Source: Chitinophaga silvisoli (GTDB lineage Bacteria; Bacteroidota; Bacteroidia; Chitinophagales; Chitinophagaceae). From it: a stretch of DNA of 64,000 nucleotides. Made by a program: the position numbers and the translations under genes. Under the pieces are notes generated by a model. That model saw only the letters and a list, made by a program, of their open reading frames with translations. It was not told the origin of the DNA and did no database searches. Positions 35,179 to 43,716 of the stretch are shown piece by piece. How positions within the stretch are numbered: position 1 is the stretch's first letter; each line of letters opens with the position of its first letter. The stretch is from positions 1 to 64,000 of the forward strand of contig NZ_QTJV01000016.1 in assembly GCF_003412465.1 (NCBI RefSeq). Direction: 5' to 3'.

Positions 35179-35598
35179 TTATGCCTCCTTTGCTTCATTA
35201 TTTTCTCCAACACCAAATCGATTCTTAGCATCTCCGGTAACGGGTGTAAAGAAGTTCACCAGGTTACCATCCGGATCCCTGAACAGGAGAGAACGGTTGC
35301 CCCATGGCATTGTGGTAGGCGGCTGTACCACAGTATCAGCAGGAATGCGGGTGTAAGCAGCATCTACATCGTCTACCCTGAATTCAATGATCACAGACCT
35401 GTTGCTGGCAGCTTCGGCTACATGGCCGCCAAAGAGGGCAAGGGTACGGGTACTGCCAATGGCCAGTGCGGCAGCGGAGGTTTTTACTTCGGCAAAGTCT
35501 TCCGTAAACCAGGTAAAAGGCAATGCTGTAGCGCTTTCATAAAATTTAACCAGGCGCTGGATGTCAGCCGTAATGATACGGATCGAGGAAAGAATCAT
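35179..35598 (-). CDS. VOC family (glyoxalase/bleomycin resistance-like) protein
   Basis: 139 residues with two beta-alpha-beta-beta-beta modules: RIITADIQRLVKFYE at the start, IEFRVDDVDAAYTRI near 72 and the final NRSLLFRDPDGNLVNFF. Metal-ligand positions are only partly conserved, so it could be a dioxygenase, a glyoxalase-like enzyme or a drug-binding protein. Confidence 0.85.
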   Translation of the reverse strand: MILSSIRIITADIQRLVKFYESATALPFTWFTEDFAEVKTSAAALAIGSTRTLALFGGHVAEAASNRSVIIEFRVDDVDAAYTRIPADTVVQPPTTMPWGNRSLLFRDPDGNLVNFFTPVTGDAKNRFGVGENNEAKEA

Positions 35599-35649
35599 GG
35601 TCTGTTTATTTTGTTACCAGGGCAAAATAAAGCGGCCCGGGTGACAACC

Positions 35650-37044
35650 CTATGTCAGCAGCTTTCCTAATAATTTTAATTTCTGGTCCACCTTTTCTGA
35701 GAAGAGCACCCCCAGCGATAAGCGGATACAGTTTTCAAACTGGTCCTGCAGGGTAAACATCCTGCCGGGGGCAATGCTTATTTTATTTTTCAAAGCAGTT
35801 TCAAAGAGTTCGGTTGTATTCACCTTTTTATTGCATTCCACCCAGATGGCAAGGCCCCCCTGTGGACGGCTTACCTTCGTATCAGCAGGAAACCAGGAGG
35901 CAATTGCATCTATATAATGCAAATAGTTTTGTAGTAAAGTGGCTCTCAACTTCCTGAGATGATTGTCATACCTGCCATTCCTGAGAAAGGAGGCAATGGC
36001 TTCATGTACAAGTGCCGGTGATGATAACATATGCACCAGTTTCAGTTTCAATACCTTCTCCCTGTACCTGCCTGGTGCCACCCATCCTACACGGTACCCC
36101 GGTGCAATGGTTTTCGAAAAGGAACTACAGAGCAATACATTGCCTGCTTCATCAAATGTCTTGCAGCATTTAGGACGCTGTGTACCAAAATACAGATCGC
36201 CATAGATGTCGTCTTCTATTAATGGAATGCCATGCTTTGCCAGGAGTGCAACTACTTCTTTCTTATGCTCATCGGGCATACAGCTACCCAGTGGGGTATT
36301 GAAATTTGGCACCAGCAGACAAACATCGATCTTCTTTATTACTTTTTTCAGGGCATCGATTTCGACACCTGTTACAGGATGCGTAGGAAGTTCCAGGACC
36401 TTTAAACCCAGGCTCCTGGCCAGCTGCAGACTCCCCGGATAGCAGGGGCTTTCCATGGCAATGGTATCTCCCGGTTTGCTTACTGCCATCATGCAAAAGA
36501 AGAGTGCATTGATACCACCGGTAGTGGTAATAATATCGCTTTCCTTTAGCTTGCCTCCCCATGATAAGGAACGGGCGGCAATCATTCTTCGCAGGTCTTC
36601 ATTGCCGGGTACCTCTTCATAGGCGGTACCGCTGGAGGATAAACGACGGGTAGCCTGTATTATTTCTTTATTCAGTTTTGCCAGGGGCAGCATTTCAGTA
36701 CTGGGTGCACCCATGGAGAGGTGGGTGAGCCCGGGTTTTCCCCGGGTAGCATACACCCTGGAAATGAGGGCTTCAGGCTCATTGTCCTGGCTGATGGGAG
36801 AAGGCTTGCTGACTTCCGGCAGGGGGAGGCGCTGATAAGGTAGCTGACTTACAAAATAACCGGATTGAGGTTTCGACTCAATCAGCGATTGGGCTTCCAG
36901 TTCTATAAAGACCCGTTTGGCGGTATTCATGCTGATACCGTGCTCCTGGCAGAGTAGCCTGACGGAGGGAAGACGGTCACCGGGCTTCAATACCTGCTCC
37001 CTGATCTGGCGCGCAATGCTATTGGAAATATCAGCGTACAACAT
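35650..37044 (-). CDS. MocR-type PLP-dependent regulator (GntR-aminotransferase fusion)
   Basis: 464 residues: N-terminal GntR winged helix (about 5-75; PGDRLPSVRLLCQEHGISMNT) and an aminotransferase domain with EDDIYGDLYF and the PLP lysine in CSSFSKTIAPGYR. It starts at ATG 37044; an upstream Met at 37122 would run into the divergent GNAT region. Promoter box TATCTTTG lies exactly 4 nt before the ATG, with TTTG 20 bp further upstream, a full Bacteroidota promoter. Likely target: the divergent GNAT gene. Confidence 0.9.
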   Translation of the reverse strand: MLYADISNSIARQIREQVLKPGDRLPSVRLLCQEHGISMNTAKRVFIELEAQSLIESKPQSGYFVSQLPYQRLPLPEVSKPSPISQDNEPEALISRVYATRGKPGLTHLSMGAPSTEMLPLAKLNKEIIQATRRLSSSGTAYEEVPGNEDLRRMIAARSLSWGGKLKESDIITTTGGINALFFCMMAVSKPGDTIAMESPCYPGSLQLARSLGLKVLELPTHPVTGVEIDALKKVIKKIDVCLLVPNFNTPLGSCMPDEHKKEVVALLAKHGIPLIEDDIYGDLYFGTQRPKCCKTFDEAGNVLLCSSFSKTIAPGYRVGWVAPGRYREKVLKLKLVHMLSSPALVHEAIASFLRNGRYDNHLRKLRATLLQNYLHYIDAIASWFPADTKVSRPQGGLAIWVECNKKVNTTELFETALKNKISIAPGRMFTLQDQFENCIRLSLGVLFSEKVDQKLKLLGKLLT

Positions 37045-37056
37045 GTAACAAAGATA
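37045..37056 (-). promoter_or_regulatory. promoter box 4 nt from start (probable leaderless)
   Basis: TATCTTTG, then TTAC, then the MocR ATG. A -33 TTTG lies 20 bp upstream. Perfect match to TAnnTTTG. Confidence 0.65.
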
Positions 37057-37136
37057 ACTGTGTCCATCAAAATACACAAAACTGAGACTGTGCTTATTGA
37101 GTAGTGGGCAATAGATTTGCACTATTAAAAAAGAAC

Positions 37137-37568
37137 ATGATGCCGGATGTAGTAATTAAAACAGGAAAAGAACAGATGGACCTGCAAACGGTGCATCAGT
37201 TCCTAAGTCAGGAATCCTATTGGGCCAAAGGTATCCCCTTTGAGATGGTAGCAGATGCCCTCTCCCACTCTTATTGCACGGGCGCATTCCTGGACGGGCA
37301 ACAAATCGGTTTTGGCAGACTGATTACTGATTACACCACCTTTGCGTGGTTTGCTGATTTCTTTGTACTGCCTGAATACCATGGCAGGGGTGTGGCGAAA
37401 CAAATGCTGACACATATATTATCACAGCCCTGGACGAAACGGCTGCGCAGAAAAATGCTGGCGACAAAGGATGCGCATACTTTGTACGAAAAGTTTGAGT
37501 TTACAGCACTGGCATCGCCCGATAGGATCATGGAGATTTTTCAGCCGGATATTCATCTGCATATTTGA
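37137..37568 (+). CDS. GNAT family N-acetyltransferase
   Basis: 143 residues from ATG 37137 (next ATG 37140). The acetyl-CoA loop is the FFVLPEYHGRGVAKQMLTHI segment (R/Q-x-x-G-x-A type). Length and the N-terminal QFLSQESYWAKGIPFEMVADAL fit the small GNAT group found next to MocR regulators. The acceptor is unknown. Followed after 13 bp by an AraC gene. Confidence 0.87.
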   Translation: MMPDVVIKTGKEQMDLQTVHQFLSQESYWAKGIPFEMVADALSHSYCTGAFLDGQQIGFGRLITDYTTFAWFADFFVLPEYHGRGVAKQMLTHILSQPWTKRLRRKMLATKDAHTLYEKFEFTALASPDRIMEIFQPDIHLHI

Positions 37569-37569
37569 T

Positions 37570-37581
37570 TAACTTTGCAGT
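37570..37581 (+). promoter_or_regulatory. promoter box 4 nt from start (probable leaderless)
   Basis: TAACTTTG, then CAGT, then the AraC ATG 37582. The box overlaps the GNAT stop codon region. Confidence 0.6.
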
Positions 37582-38391
37582 ATGCCTGTTTCAATCCTTC
37601 GTTATCGCACCAGTACACCGGCCCCCAGGGCGCAGATCATGCTGGGACAGAATATGTTTACCTTTCTGCTGGATGGTGAAAAAACGGTGCATTTTGCCGG
37701 CACACAGGTGACGGTGCAGCCACAGCAATTTGTATTGCTGGCAGCAGGAAATTGTTTGATGAGTGAGAAGATTGCCCCGGCGAATGCTGACTATCACAGT
37801 ATCCTCATTCTCTTTGGCAATGAATTACTATCAGATTTCTTTAACAGGCATCTTGCTTTGTTAGGTACACCCGTTAAGCAACCAGGGACTCTTCCTTTCT
37901 TAAAATTTGAGAAAGATGCGTTCCTGGACAGCTTTGTACATTCGCTGGATTGTATGCTGACCGATGACAAGTCGTTTCACCCGGCATTGGCGCAGGTAAA
38001 ACTGGAGGAGTTGTTCTTATACCTGGCAATCCACTTCCCGGGGCAGTTATCGCAGATCAGGAGTATGGGTTACGAGGCGAATGAGGAGCTGGTGATCCGG
38101 CAGGCAATTACTTCGCATATAGATAGTAATATTACGGTGGAGGAGCTGGCTTTTCTATGTAATATGAGTTTGTCTTCCTTCAAGCGGAAGTTTGCGAAGA
38201 TGTATGAGACCAGTCCGAATAAATGGTTGCTGGAAAAGAGGATGGAGAGAGCAGCAAAGATGCTGCGGCAGGAGAACAGGAAGGCCAGTGAAATTTATTA
38301 TGAACTGGGTTATGAAAATCTATCCAGTTTTATACAGTCTTTTAAGCAGATGTATGGAGTGACCCCCAGGCAATATCAATTGAACGTCTAG
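37582..38391 (+). CDS. AraC family transcriptional regulator
   Basis: 269 residues: N-terminal cupin-like domain (VHFAGTQVTVQPQQFVLLAAG) and C-terminal HTH pair (VEELAFLCNMSLSSFKRKF; ASEIYYELGYENLSSFIQSF), ending YGVTPRQYQLNV. Paralogue of 26377-27174. Its last ~40 bp are the first unit of a tandem array that continues past the stop. Confidence 0.9.
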   Translation: MPVSILRYRTSTPAPRAQIMLGQNMFTFLLDGEKTVHFAGTQVTVQPQQFVLLAAGNCLMSEKIAPANADYHSILILFGNELLSDFFNRHLALLGTPVKQPGTLPFLKFEKDAFLDSFVHSLDCMLTDDKSFHPALAQVKLEELFLYLAIHFPGQLSQIRSMGYEANEELVIRQAITSHIDSNITVEELAFLCNMSLSSFKRKFAKMYETSPNKWLLEKRMERAAKMLRQENRKASEIYYELGYENLSSFIQSFKQMYGVTPRQYQLNV

Positions 38392-38580
38392 CGAACATTT
38401 GTATGGAATGCCCCAGGCAATATCAATTGAACGTTTAGCAAACATTTGTATGGAATGCCCCAGACAATATCAATTGAACGTTTAGCAATACATTTGTATG
38501 AATGTGCCCCAGGCAATATCAATTGAACTTTTAGCTACATATTTGTATGGTCTGCCCCAATATCAATTGAACGTTTAGCG
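38350..38580 (+). repeat. ~47-bp tandem array seeded by the AraC gene end
   Basis: Five units: about 38350-38393 (inside the gene), 38394-38440, 38441-38488, 38489-38536 and 38537-38580. Shared core: GCAATATCAATTGAACGTTTAG (split here as GCAATATCAATTG and AACGTTTAG). The in-gene unit encodes the C-terminal RQYQLNV and stop; the rest is non-coding. Confidence 0.9.
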
Positions 38581-38626
38581 ACACTTTCCGGACGTTTACC
38601 TGTTTTTAGGCAGCCATGTGCATGAC

Positions 38627-38638
38627 TACCTTTGGGTC
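38627..38638 (+). promoter_or_regulatory. promoter box 4 nt from start (probable leaderless)
   Basis: TACCTTTG, then GGTC, then ATG 38639. Perfect TAnnTTTG match, with a T-rich -33 region about 18 bp upstream. Confidence 0.6.
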
Positions 38639-39130
38639 ATGAATAAAACATACTTTTTACAGTTAGCCGACTACAATGTCTGGGCAAATGCAAAGGCGAT
38701 CAGCTGGTTGCAACAAATCAGTGATGCACAATGGGAACAGGACCTGACCAGTAGTTTCAGGAGTATAAGACAAACGGTGTTGCACATCGCAAGTGCAGAA
38801 AAAATCTGGATTGATTTCTGGACGAAGGCAGCGGAACCGGCATTTATATCAGGTACATTTAACGGGAGTAAGCAGGAGTTAATAGCTACCTGGGAACAGG
38901 CTTCAGCGGGCATGCGGGCGTTTCTATCGACTTATCCCGAGGAGGCGTTGATGGACCCGGTACTGTTCAAATATCCCAGGGGTGGCGAGGCACAATTACC
39001 GTTTATGCAAACCTTCGCGCATATTATGAATCATTCTACCTATCACAGGGGACAGCTGGTGACCTTGTTAAGGCAGGTCGGATTTACAGGGATGTCATCG
39101 ATAGACCTCGCTACCTTTTATCGTCAATAG
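38639..39130 (+). CDS. DinB family protein
   Basis: 163 residues. The DinB pattern is clear: LADYNVWANAKAISWL at the start, TVLHIASAEKIW near 50 and HIMNHSTYHRGQLVTLLRQVG near the end, which supplies the three metal-binding His. Such proteins are thiol-transferase-like or of unknown role. ATG 38639 is preferred over 38618 because the promoter box lies between them. A second DinB gene follows. Confidence 0.88.
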   Translation: MNKTYFLQLADYNVWANAKAISWLQQISDAQWEQDLTSSFRSIRQTVLHIASAEKIWIDFWTKAAEPAFISGTFNGSKQELIATWEQASAGMRAFLSTYPEEALMDPVLFKYPRGGEAQLPFMQTFAHIMNHSTYHRGQLVTLLRQVGFTGMSSIDLATFYRQ

Positions 39131-39193
39131 AATTCATCGCCGGGCTTGGGGCAAATGATTATATTTGAGGGCATATAAAATCACCACATTTAT

Positions 39194-39769
39194 ATGTCCC
39201 GCAAATTCGAAACCCCGGCCCTGCTGGCTTCGCTTTACAAGCAGGTAGATGTATTGTCAGGCATTGCAAAGGATGAATTATTACTTACGGATCAGGACCT
39301 GCTCCTACGGCAGCCAGCACCAGGTAAATGGAGTGCGGCACAATGCCTGGACCATTTGAATGGGTATGCCCGGTTTTATATTCCTGCGATAGAAAAAGCG
39401 ATAGCAGCAAAACTATCGGGCAGCCTGCCTCCTACCCCATCGAATATATTCAAAAGCGGCTGGCTGGGAGATTATTTTACAAGGATGATGCTGCCTAAAG
39501 CAGATGGACACCCGGGTATAAAGATGCAGTCTCCAAAGGCTTACAGGCCTTTAGCGAACCTGGATGCAGTGCAGGTAGTCAATGAATTTATCGGCTGGCA
39601 GGAAAGATTAAAGCAATTACTGATCCAGGTTAAAACTGTAAACCTGGAAAGTGTCAGGATTCCCACTACCTTGGGAAACTGGCTGAAATTCTCCCTGGGC
39701 GATACTTTCAGGTTTGTCATTGCACATGAACAGCGGCATATGGCGCAGGCATTGAGAGCAAAATCATAA
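39194..39769 (+). CDS. DinB-like family protein
   Basis: 191 residues: KWSAAQCLDHLNGYARFY near 47 and HEQRHMAQALRA at the end carry the His residues of a DinB_2-type bundle. It is more divergent than its neighbour and longer. It lies between a DinB gene and a SnoaL-like secreted protein, all on one strand. Promoter box TATATTTG at about 39160. Confidence 0.8.
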   Translation: MSRKFETPALLASLYKQVDVLSGIAKDELLLTDQDLLLRQPAPGKWSAAQCLDHLNGYARFYIPAIEKAIAAKLSGSLPPTPSNIFKSGWLGDYFTRMMLPKADGHPGIKMQSPKAYRPLANLDAVQVVNEFIGWQERLKQLLIQVKTVNLESVRIPTTLGNWLKFSLGDTFRFVIAHEQRHMAQALRAKS

Positions 39770-39791
39770 TCATCTATAAAATTGCAACCCC

Positions 39792-40262
39792 ATGAGAAAA
39801 ATCACATTGCTGACACTTTTATTATTCACCTGTTATGTAGTGAATGCCCAACAATTAGACACCACCAAAGAGATCCCGGCGATTAAACAATTAGTGCAGC
39901 ACTATGAAGATGCCTGGAACCGGCATGATCCGCAAGGCCTGGCGGACAACTATGATACAGATGCCACCTGGGTCAATTGGTTTGGTGCTTATTACAAAGG
40001 CAGGGAGGATATCAGGTATCATTACCAGATCGTGCATACCTCTTATTTTAAGAACACGCAATATTACACGCGCGCGATAGAAGATGTTACTTTTTTGAAA
40101 CCGGATGTGGCCATTGCGCATGTGCGCACAGGCTTAAGCGGCGACTCGCGCTATCCCGGGCAGACCTTTGAGTTCAGGCGAATGATAATATTGACTAAGC
40201 AACAGGGAAAGTGGTTGATTAAGGCAGGGCAAAATGCAAAGCTGGACCCGGGAGTGAAATAA
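39792..40262 (+). CDS. secreted SnoaL/DUF4440-like protein
   Basis: 156 residues: signal peptide to about VNAQ (residue 19), then an NTF2-like fold with KQLVQHYEDAWNRHDPQGLADNYDTDATWVNW and the end ILTKQQGKWLIKAGQNAKL. This SgcJ/EcaC-type family is widespread and mostly uncharacterised. It probably ends at the bidirectional repeat/terminator at 40272-40407. Confidence 0.78.
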   Translation: MRKITLLTLLLFTCYVVNAQQLDTTKEIPAIKQLVQHYEDAWNRHDPQGLADNYDTDATWVNWFGAYYKGREDIRYHYQIVHTSYFKNTQYYTRAIEDVTFLKPDVAIAHVRTGLSGDSRYPGQTFEFRRMIILTKQQGKWLIKAGQNAKLDPGVK

Positions 40263-40271
40263 TTATAATGA

Positions 40272-40407
40272 AAAGAGGGTGTACCAAAAGTAAATTGAAC
40301 GCATTGAGAATTACAACAATAAAAATTCTCTCCGTCAGTTACCTGAATTGAATCCGAATTGAATCCGAATTGAATCCTGGAAATTTTACTTTGGATACAA
40401 CCCTCTT
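40272..40407. repeat. dispersed structured repeat, copy A (bidirectional terminator-like)
   Basis: Outer arms AAAGAGGGTGTACC and, reversed, AAAGAGGGTTGTATCC, extended by AAAGTAAA. An inner hairpin is GAGAATT/AATTCTC. It lies between convergent genes. An 11-bp unit GAATTGAATCC is repeated three times (40345-40377), an expansion not present in the other copies. Confidence 0.75.
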
Positions 40408-40973
40408 TATTTTTTCCTCCTGATCCTGCTCAGGGAAGAAGGCGTAATACCTAAAAAAGAAGCCACATACACCAGGGGTACTCTATTGACCAGGCCCGGA
40501 AAATTCTGCAGGAACAACTCATACTTTACCTGTGCCTCTTCCATAATATTTAACTTCAACCTGTTCATCTTCTCTATCAGGAATTTATTAGCCACCTTCT
40601 GGAAGATCAGGTCCCAGTCCAGAATTGTCGCCGACAATTCTTCATAATCTTCTATTTTGATAATGATCAGCTCACAATCGGTCACAGCCTGCACATAGCC
40701 CATGGAAAACATTTTATGCAGGAAACTATCGATATCTACATAGAAGTGATTCTCGGTGATAAAGTAGTGTGTTACATCCTCACCTTTGTTATTATAGAAA
40801 CTGGATCTTAACACCCCATCTACGACAAAGGCCAGCTCACGCGCCACCTGTCCGGCTTCTGACAGGTACGCTCCCTTCGGCAGGTGACGCAGCGTCAGTT
40901 TGCTATGAATCAGCCTGATCTGCTGTTCATTTAAATGTCCAAACTGCAGGAGGTAATTTGTAAATGCTTCCAT
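40407..40973 (-). CDS. Crp/Fnr family transcriptional regulator
   Basis: 188 residues: sensor barrel plus C-terminal HTH FLGITPSSLSRIRRKK. Closest in style to 19522 and 57151. It begins at the last base of the SDR coding region upstream (1-bp overlap at 40973), so the SDR and this regulator are one translationally coupled operon, in the same gene order as 18714/19522. Confidence 0.9.
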   Translation of the reverse strand: MEAFTNYLLQFGHLNEQQIRLIHSKLTLRHLPKGAYLSEAGQVARELAFVVDGVLRSSFYNNKGEDVTHYFITENHFYVDIDSFLHKMFSMGYVQAVTDCELIIIKIEDYEELSATILDWDLIFQKVANKFLIEKMNRLKLNIMEEAQVKYELFLQNFPGLVNRVPLVYVASFLGITPSSLSRIRRKK

Positions 40974-41785
40974 TAAGCTGAAAAATAGAACTTTTCTTTA
41001 TAGTTTAAAACATTTTCCACACCTTCTTTCTCAATAGTAGCGCCTGTTCTGATGGCATTGTCTCCTATCAGGTAATGCAACTGATCACTGCCATCTACAG
41101 CGGCATTGTATACAAAGGTAGCCACTGCTGCAGGATCATCGTAGACCAGCGGAGAATCAGGATTTGAAAAGATCGCCAGCATCTTATCTACCCATTCCTG
41201 GTAAGCAGGGTGCAGGATCAATTGCGCATTGGCGACAAAACTGGTTTGCATCAGGTCAGGAATCAGTGTTTTGATACCGATGCCCACCTTACTTAATTCA
41301 GAACGCATAGATGTAGACCAGGCTTCTATGGCTGCCTTGGTAGCGCCATAGATGGACATAAAGGGTTCCGGCAATAAGGCTCCGGTAGATGTTACATTCA
41401 GGAACAAGCCACTCTTCCGCTCCCTGAAATAAGGCAGAAATTCCTTTGTCACCCTGATAGGTCCCAACAGATTCGTTGTCACCTGCAGTGATACCTGTTC
41501 ATCAGTAAATCCTTCCAGTGGTCCCACCAGGATGTGTCCTGCATTATTCAGCACGACATCTACCTGCCACTTGTCTTCTACTTCTTTGACAAGTGCCTGC
41601 AATTGCGGTACATTATTTACATCCAGTTGTTTCAGGTGCACATTTGGCAATTTACCCAATTCTTCTCCGGCGGCGGGATTGCGCATAGTCGCGATCACTC
41701 TCCAGCCCTTGTCAGCAAATACCTTTACGCATGCCCTGCCTAATCCTGAGGAAGCCCCGGTAATAAATATCGTTCTCATTTTCAT
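40973..41785 (-). CDS. SDR family oxidoreductase
   Basis: 270 residues from ATG 41785 (alternative 41779); the open frame to 41842 overlaps the operator and is not used. Motifs: TGASSGLG, NNAG, VTSTGA catalytic Ser strand, and YGATKAAIEAW catalytic Tyr/Lys. First gene of an operon with the crp gene. Physiological substrate unknown. Confidence 0.9.
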   Translation of the reverse strand: MKMRTIFITGASSGLGRACVKVFADKGWRVIATMRNPAAGEELGKLPNVHLKQLDVNNVPQLQALVKEVEDKWQVDVVLNNAGHILVGPLEGFTDEQVSLQVTTNLLGPIRVTKEFLPYFRERKSGLFLNVTSTGALLPEPFMSIYGATKAAIEAWSTSMRSELSKVGIGIKTLIPDLMQTSFVANAQLILHPAYQEWVDKMLAIFSNPDSPLVYDDPAAVATFVYNAAVDGSDQLHYLIGDNAIRTGATIEKEGVENVLNYKEKFYFSA

Positions 41786-41798
41786 ATCATTTATGCAG

Positions 41799-41843
41799 TA
41801 AAGGTGGCGTGATGCGAAGAAAATAGCCTTGTCATATGACAAG
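41799..41843 (-). promoter_or_regulatory. Crp/Fnr-type operator plus promoter for SDR-Crp operon
   Basis: CTTGTCATATGACAAG (41828-41843) is a perfect 16-bp palindrome. The minus-strand -7 box CACCTTTA starts at 41806, 29.5 bp from the palindrome centre (41835.5), giving the class II position of about -41.5. Confidence 0.65.
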
Positions 41844-41894
41844 AAATATTATTTTCGCATATATTCTGTTTCAACCTTAAAAATATTATCGAGA

Positions 41895-42440
41895 ATGAAA
41901 AAGATTGTTGGCCTCCTGGTATTAACCCTTGCATTGGCATGTAACACCAAACAACAGCCGAAGACTGCGGAAGAAGTTTTAAGTACGATCAACAAGACGA
42001 ACTTAAACAAAGGCAGTCAGAACTATCACTTAGATACGCCTGAGGGCTGGACCACTGATCATAAAACAATTCAGGGGATTAATTATTACTACATCATTGC
42101 ACCTAATACAGGTGAAGTACCCAGTCCGAACATCAACCTGCTCACAGAATCTATGCAGGGCGCATCGCTGAAGGATTATATTGCCAAATCATTGTCGTCT
42201 TTAAAACAGGTATTACCTACTTCAGAGGTGAAAGCGTCTGGAGATATCACCGCGAATGGTATCCAGGGTGCGTGGTATAACTATACGATGGAGATGCAGG
42301 GTGTAAAGGCTTACCTGATGGCGTATGTGTTTCCGAAGGATGGGATTGCATATGTGATTACGGGTATTTGTCCGCCGGACAAGGCGACTAAGTACAGGCC
42401 TGTTTTTGATTCGGTAGCGAAATCATTTAAAATGGATTGA
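41895..42440 (+). CDS. hypothetical lipoprotein
   Basis: 181 residues from ATG 41895; the open frame to 41829 would bury the signal. The lipobox is LALAC with Cys16. The mature part (PEGWTTDHKTIQGINYYYIIAP, and near the end YVFPKDGIAYVITGICPP) resembles the PsbP/DcrB-like fold of small secreted proteins. It is divergent from the SDR-Crp operon and ends with a strong terminator. Role unknown. Confidence 0.75.
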   Translation: MKKIVGLLVLTLALACNTKQQPKTAEEVLSTINKTNLNKGSQNYHLDTPEGWTTDHKTIQGINYYYIIAPNTGEVPSPNINLLTESMQGASLKDYIAKSLSSLKQVLPTSEVKASGDITANGIQGAWYNYTMEMQGVKAYLMAYVFPKDGIAYVITGICPPDKATKYRPVFDSVAKSFKMD

Positions 42441-42460
42441 TAAAATAATACGGATTGATA

Positions 42461-42492
42461 AAAAAGGCCCCGGTAGTATCGGGGCCTTTTTT
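42461..42492 (+). terminator. bidirectional intrinsic terminator
   Basis: AAAAAGGCCCCG (42461-42472) pairs perfectly with CGGGGCCTTTTT (42480-42491) with a 7-nt loop, between convergent genes. Confidence 0.9.
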
Positions 42493-42504
42493 AATATCAT
42501 ACTA

Positions 42505-43614
42505 TTACTTGAATGCTTCGCTGTACAGGGTATTGATGATATCTTTCCAGGCCTGGGCATTTTCCAGCTCACCGTTGCAGATGAAGATCACCCCTTTTTT
42601 ACTGACCGGATTGTAGGAAATGAAGGAGGATACGCCGATGGCAGACCCGGTATGACAATACAATATAGCTCCTTTATTGGTCGCAAACTGGAACCAGGTA
42701 TGGAAGCCCAGGTTAAAGTCATCCGGCGTTAAAGCCTGGATGGCATTGCTGTCAATAACAGCATTGTTATGATAGCGGCCCTGGTTGGTCCAGGCAATGA
42801 GGAAATGGGCAAATTCATTGACATTGGTATGCAGACCACCGGCAGGGTAATCAGGGAATCCACCGTGACCCAAAGCCTGGTAAGTATGCAGGGAATCGGA
42901 ATAGTGGTAAGGCATCGCTACCTGGTTGCTATCCAGTTCTTTCAGGAACCAGGCCGTGTTGGGCATTTCCAGGGGGCGGAATAAATGTGTTTTGCAATAG
43001 GTATTGAAATCCTGGCCGGAGAGGCGCTCTACGAGGTAGCCTAAGAGTGCGATCCCCATGTTGGAATAATTCGCTTTGGTACCGGGTGGATAAGCATAGA
43101 AGTTCTTTTCCTTATCGTAATGCGCCCCCTTGGGTGAAAAATAGTCTTTGATAAATACGGGGAGAGGAATGGTAGGATCCCCGTGATTGGTGTCCCAGAA
43201 GATATGCAGGTAGTCTACATTATCATCAATAGCAGCACGGTGCCTCAGGAGCTGGCGGAAAGTGATGGGCTTATCAGGGAACGTGGGATTGGCTAGGTGG
43301 AAGTCAAGGTACTTATTGACATCGTCATCCAGTTTGAATTTCTTTGCTGCATACAATTGCATGATGGCAGCTGCAGTGACAGTTTTAGACGTACTGGCCG
43401 CTTCAAAAATGGTGCTGGGGCCTACAGGTATTTGCTTTTCCAGGTTTTGGTAGCCGTAATAGCCAGTCCATACAATTTTACCTTTGTCAATGGCAACTGC
43501 TTCGAAGCCGGCAATGTGTTTACCGGCAAGCAGACTATCGAGCAATGATTTTTGCGGATAGGCGGTAAATGGCAAAAGTGTGCTAACAATCAGAAGAGTG
43601 GTGCTTAATTTCAT
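42505..43614 (-). CDS. secreted serine hydrolase (class C beta-lactamase family)
   Basis: 369 residues from ATG 43614 (the open frame reaches 43710 without a signal). Signal peptide to about AYPQ (residue 21). Active-site motifs: STSK with Ser74/Lys77, YSN, and a HTGS motif near 328 in place of KTG. Such S12-type enzymes are esterases, D-aminopeptidases or penicillin-binding relatives, so resistance should not be assumed. It ends at the shared terminator 42461-42492. Confidence 0.9.
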   Translation of the reverse strand: MKLSTTLLIVSTLLPFTAYPQKSLLDSLLAGKHIAGFEAVAIDKGKIVWTGYYGYQNLEKQIPVGPSTIFEAASTSKTVTAAAIMQLYAAKKFKLDDDVNKYLDFHLANPTFPDKPITFRQLLRHRAAIDDNVDYLHIFWDTNHGDPTIPLPVFIKDYFSPKGAHYDKEKNFYAYPPGTKANYSNMGIALLGYLVERLSGQDFNTYCKTHLFRPLEMPNTAWFLKELDSNQVAMPYHYSDSLHTYQALGHGGFPDYPAGGLHTNVNEFAHFLIAWTNQGRYHNNAVIDSNAIQALTPDDFNLGFHTWFQFATNKGAILYCHTGSAIGVSSFISYNPVSKKGVIFICNGELENAQAWKDIINTLYSEAFK

Positions 43615-43716
43615 GTTGTGTCCGGGATGAGGAACTAATTTATGGAATTTTGGGGATTGATGTTTACAATTGTATAAATGATCATGGAAAACGTAATATG
43701 CTGTTTGCACAGCATA

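Noticed and set aside
21180-38580. CRISPR-like arrays
   Set aside because: Units are directly adjacent or lack unique spacers of constant length, and no cas genes are present. They are ordinary tandem repeats.
41829-41894. Upstream extension of the lipoprotein frame (MSYDKKYYF start) and the mirrored extension of the SDR frame
   Set aside because: Both starts lie in the 16-bp palindrome. Downstream ATGs at 41895 and 41785 give a proper lipoprotein signal and a proper Rossmann start.
42505-43614. Beta-lactamase conferring resistance
   Set aside because: Only the general S12 motifs (SxxK, YxN, HTG) are present. The family covers many esterases and peptidases, so resistance is not supported.
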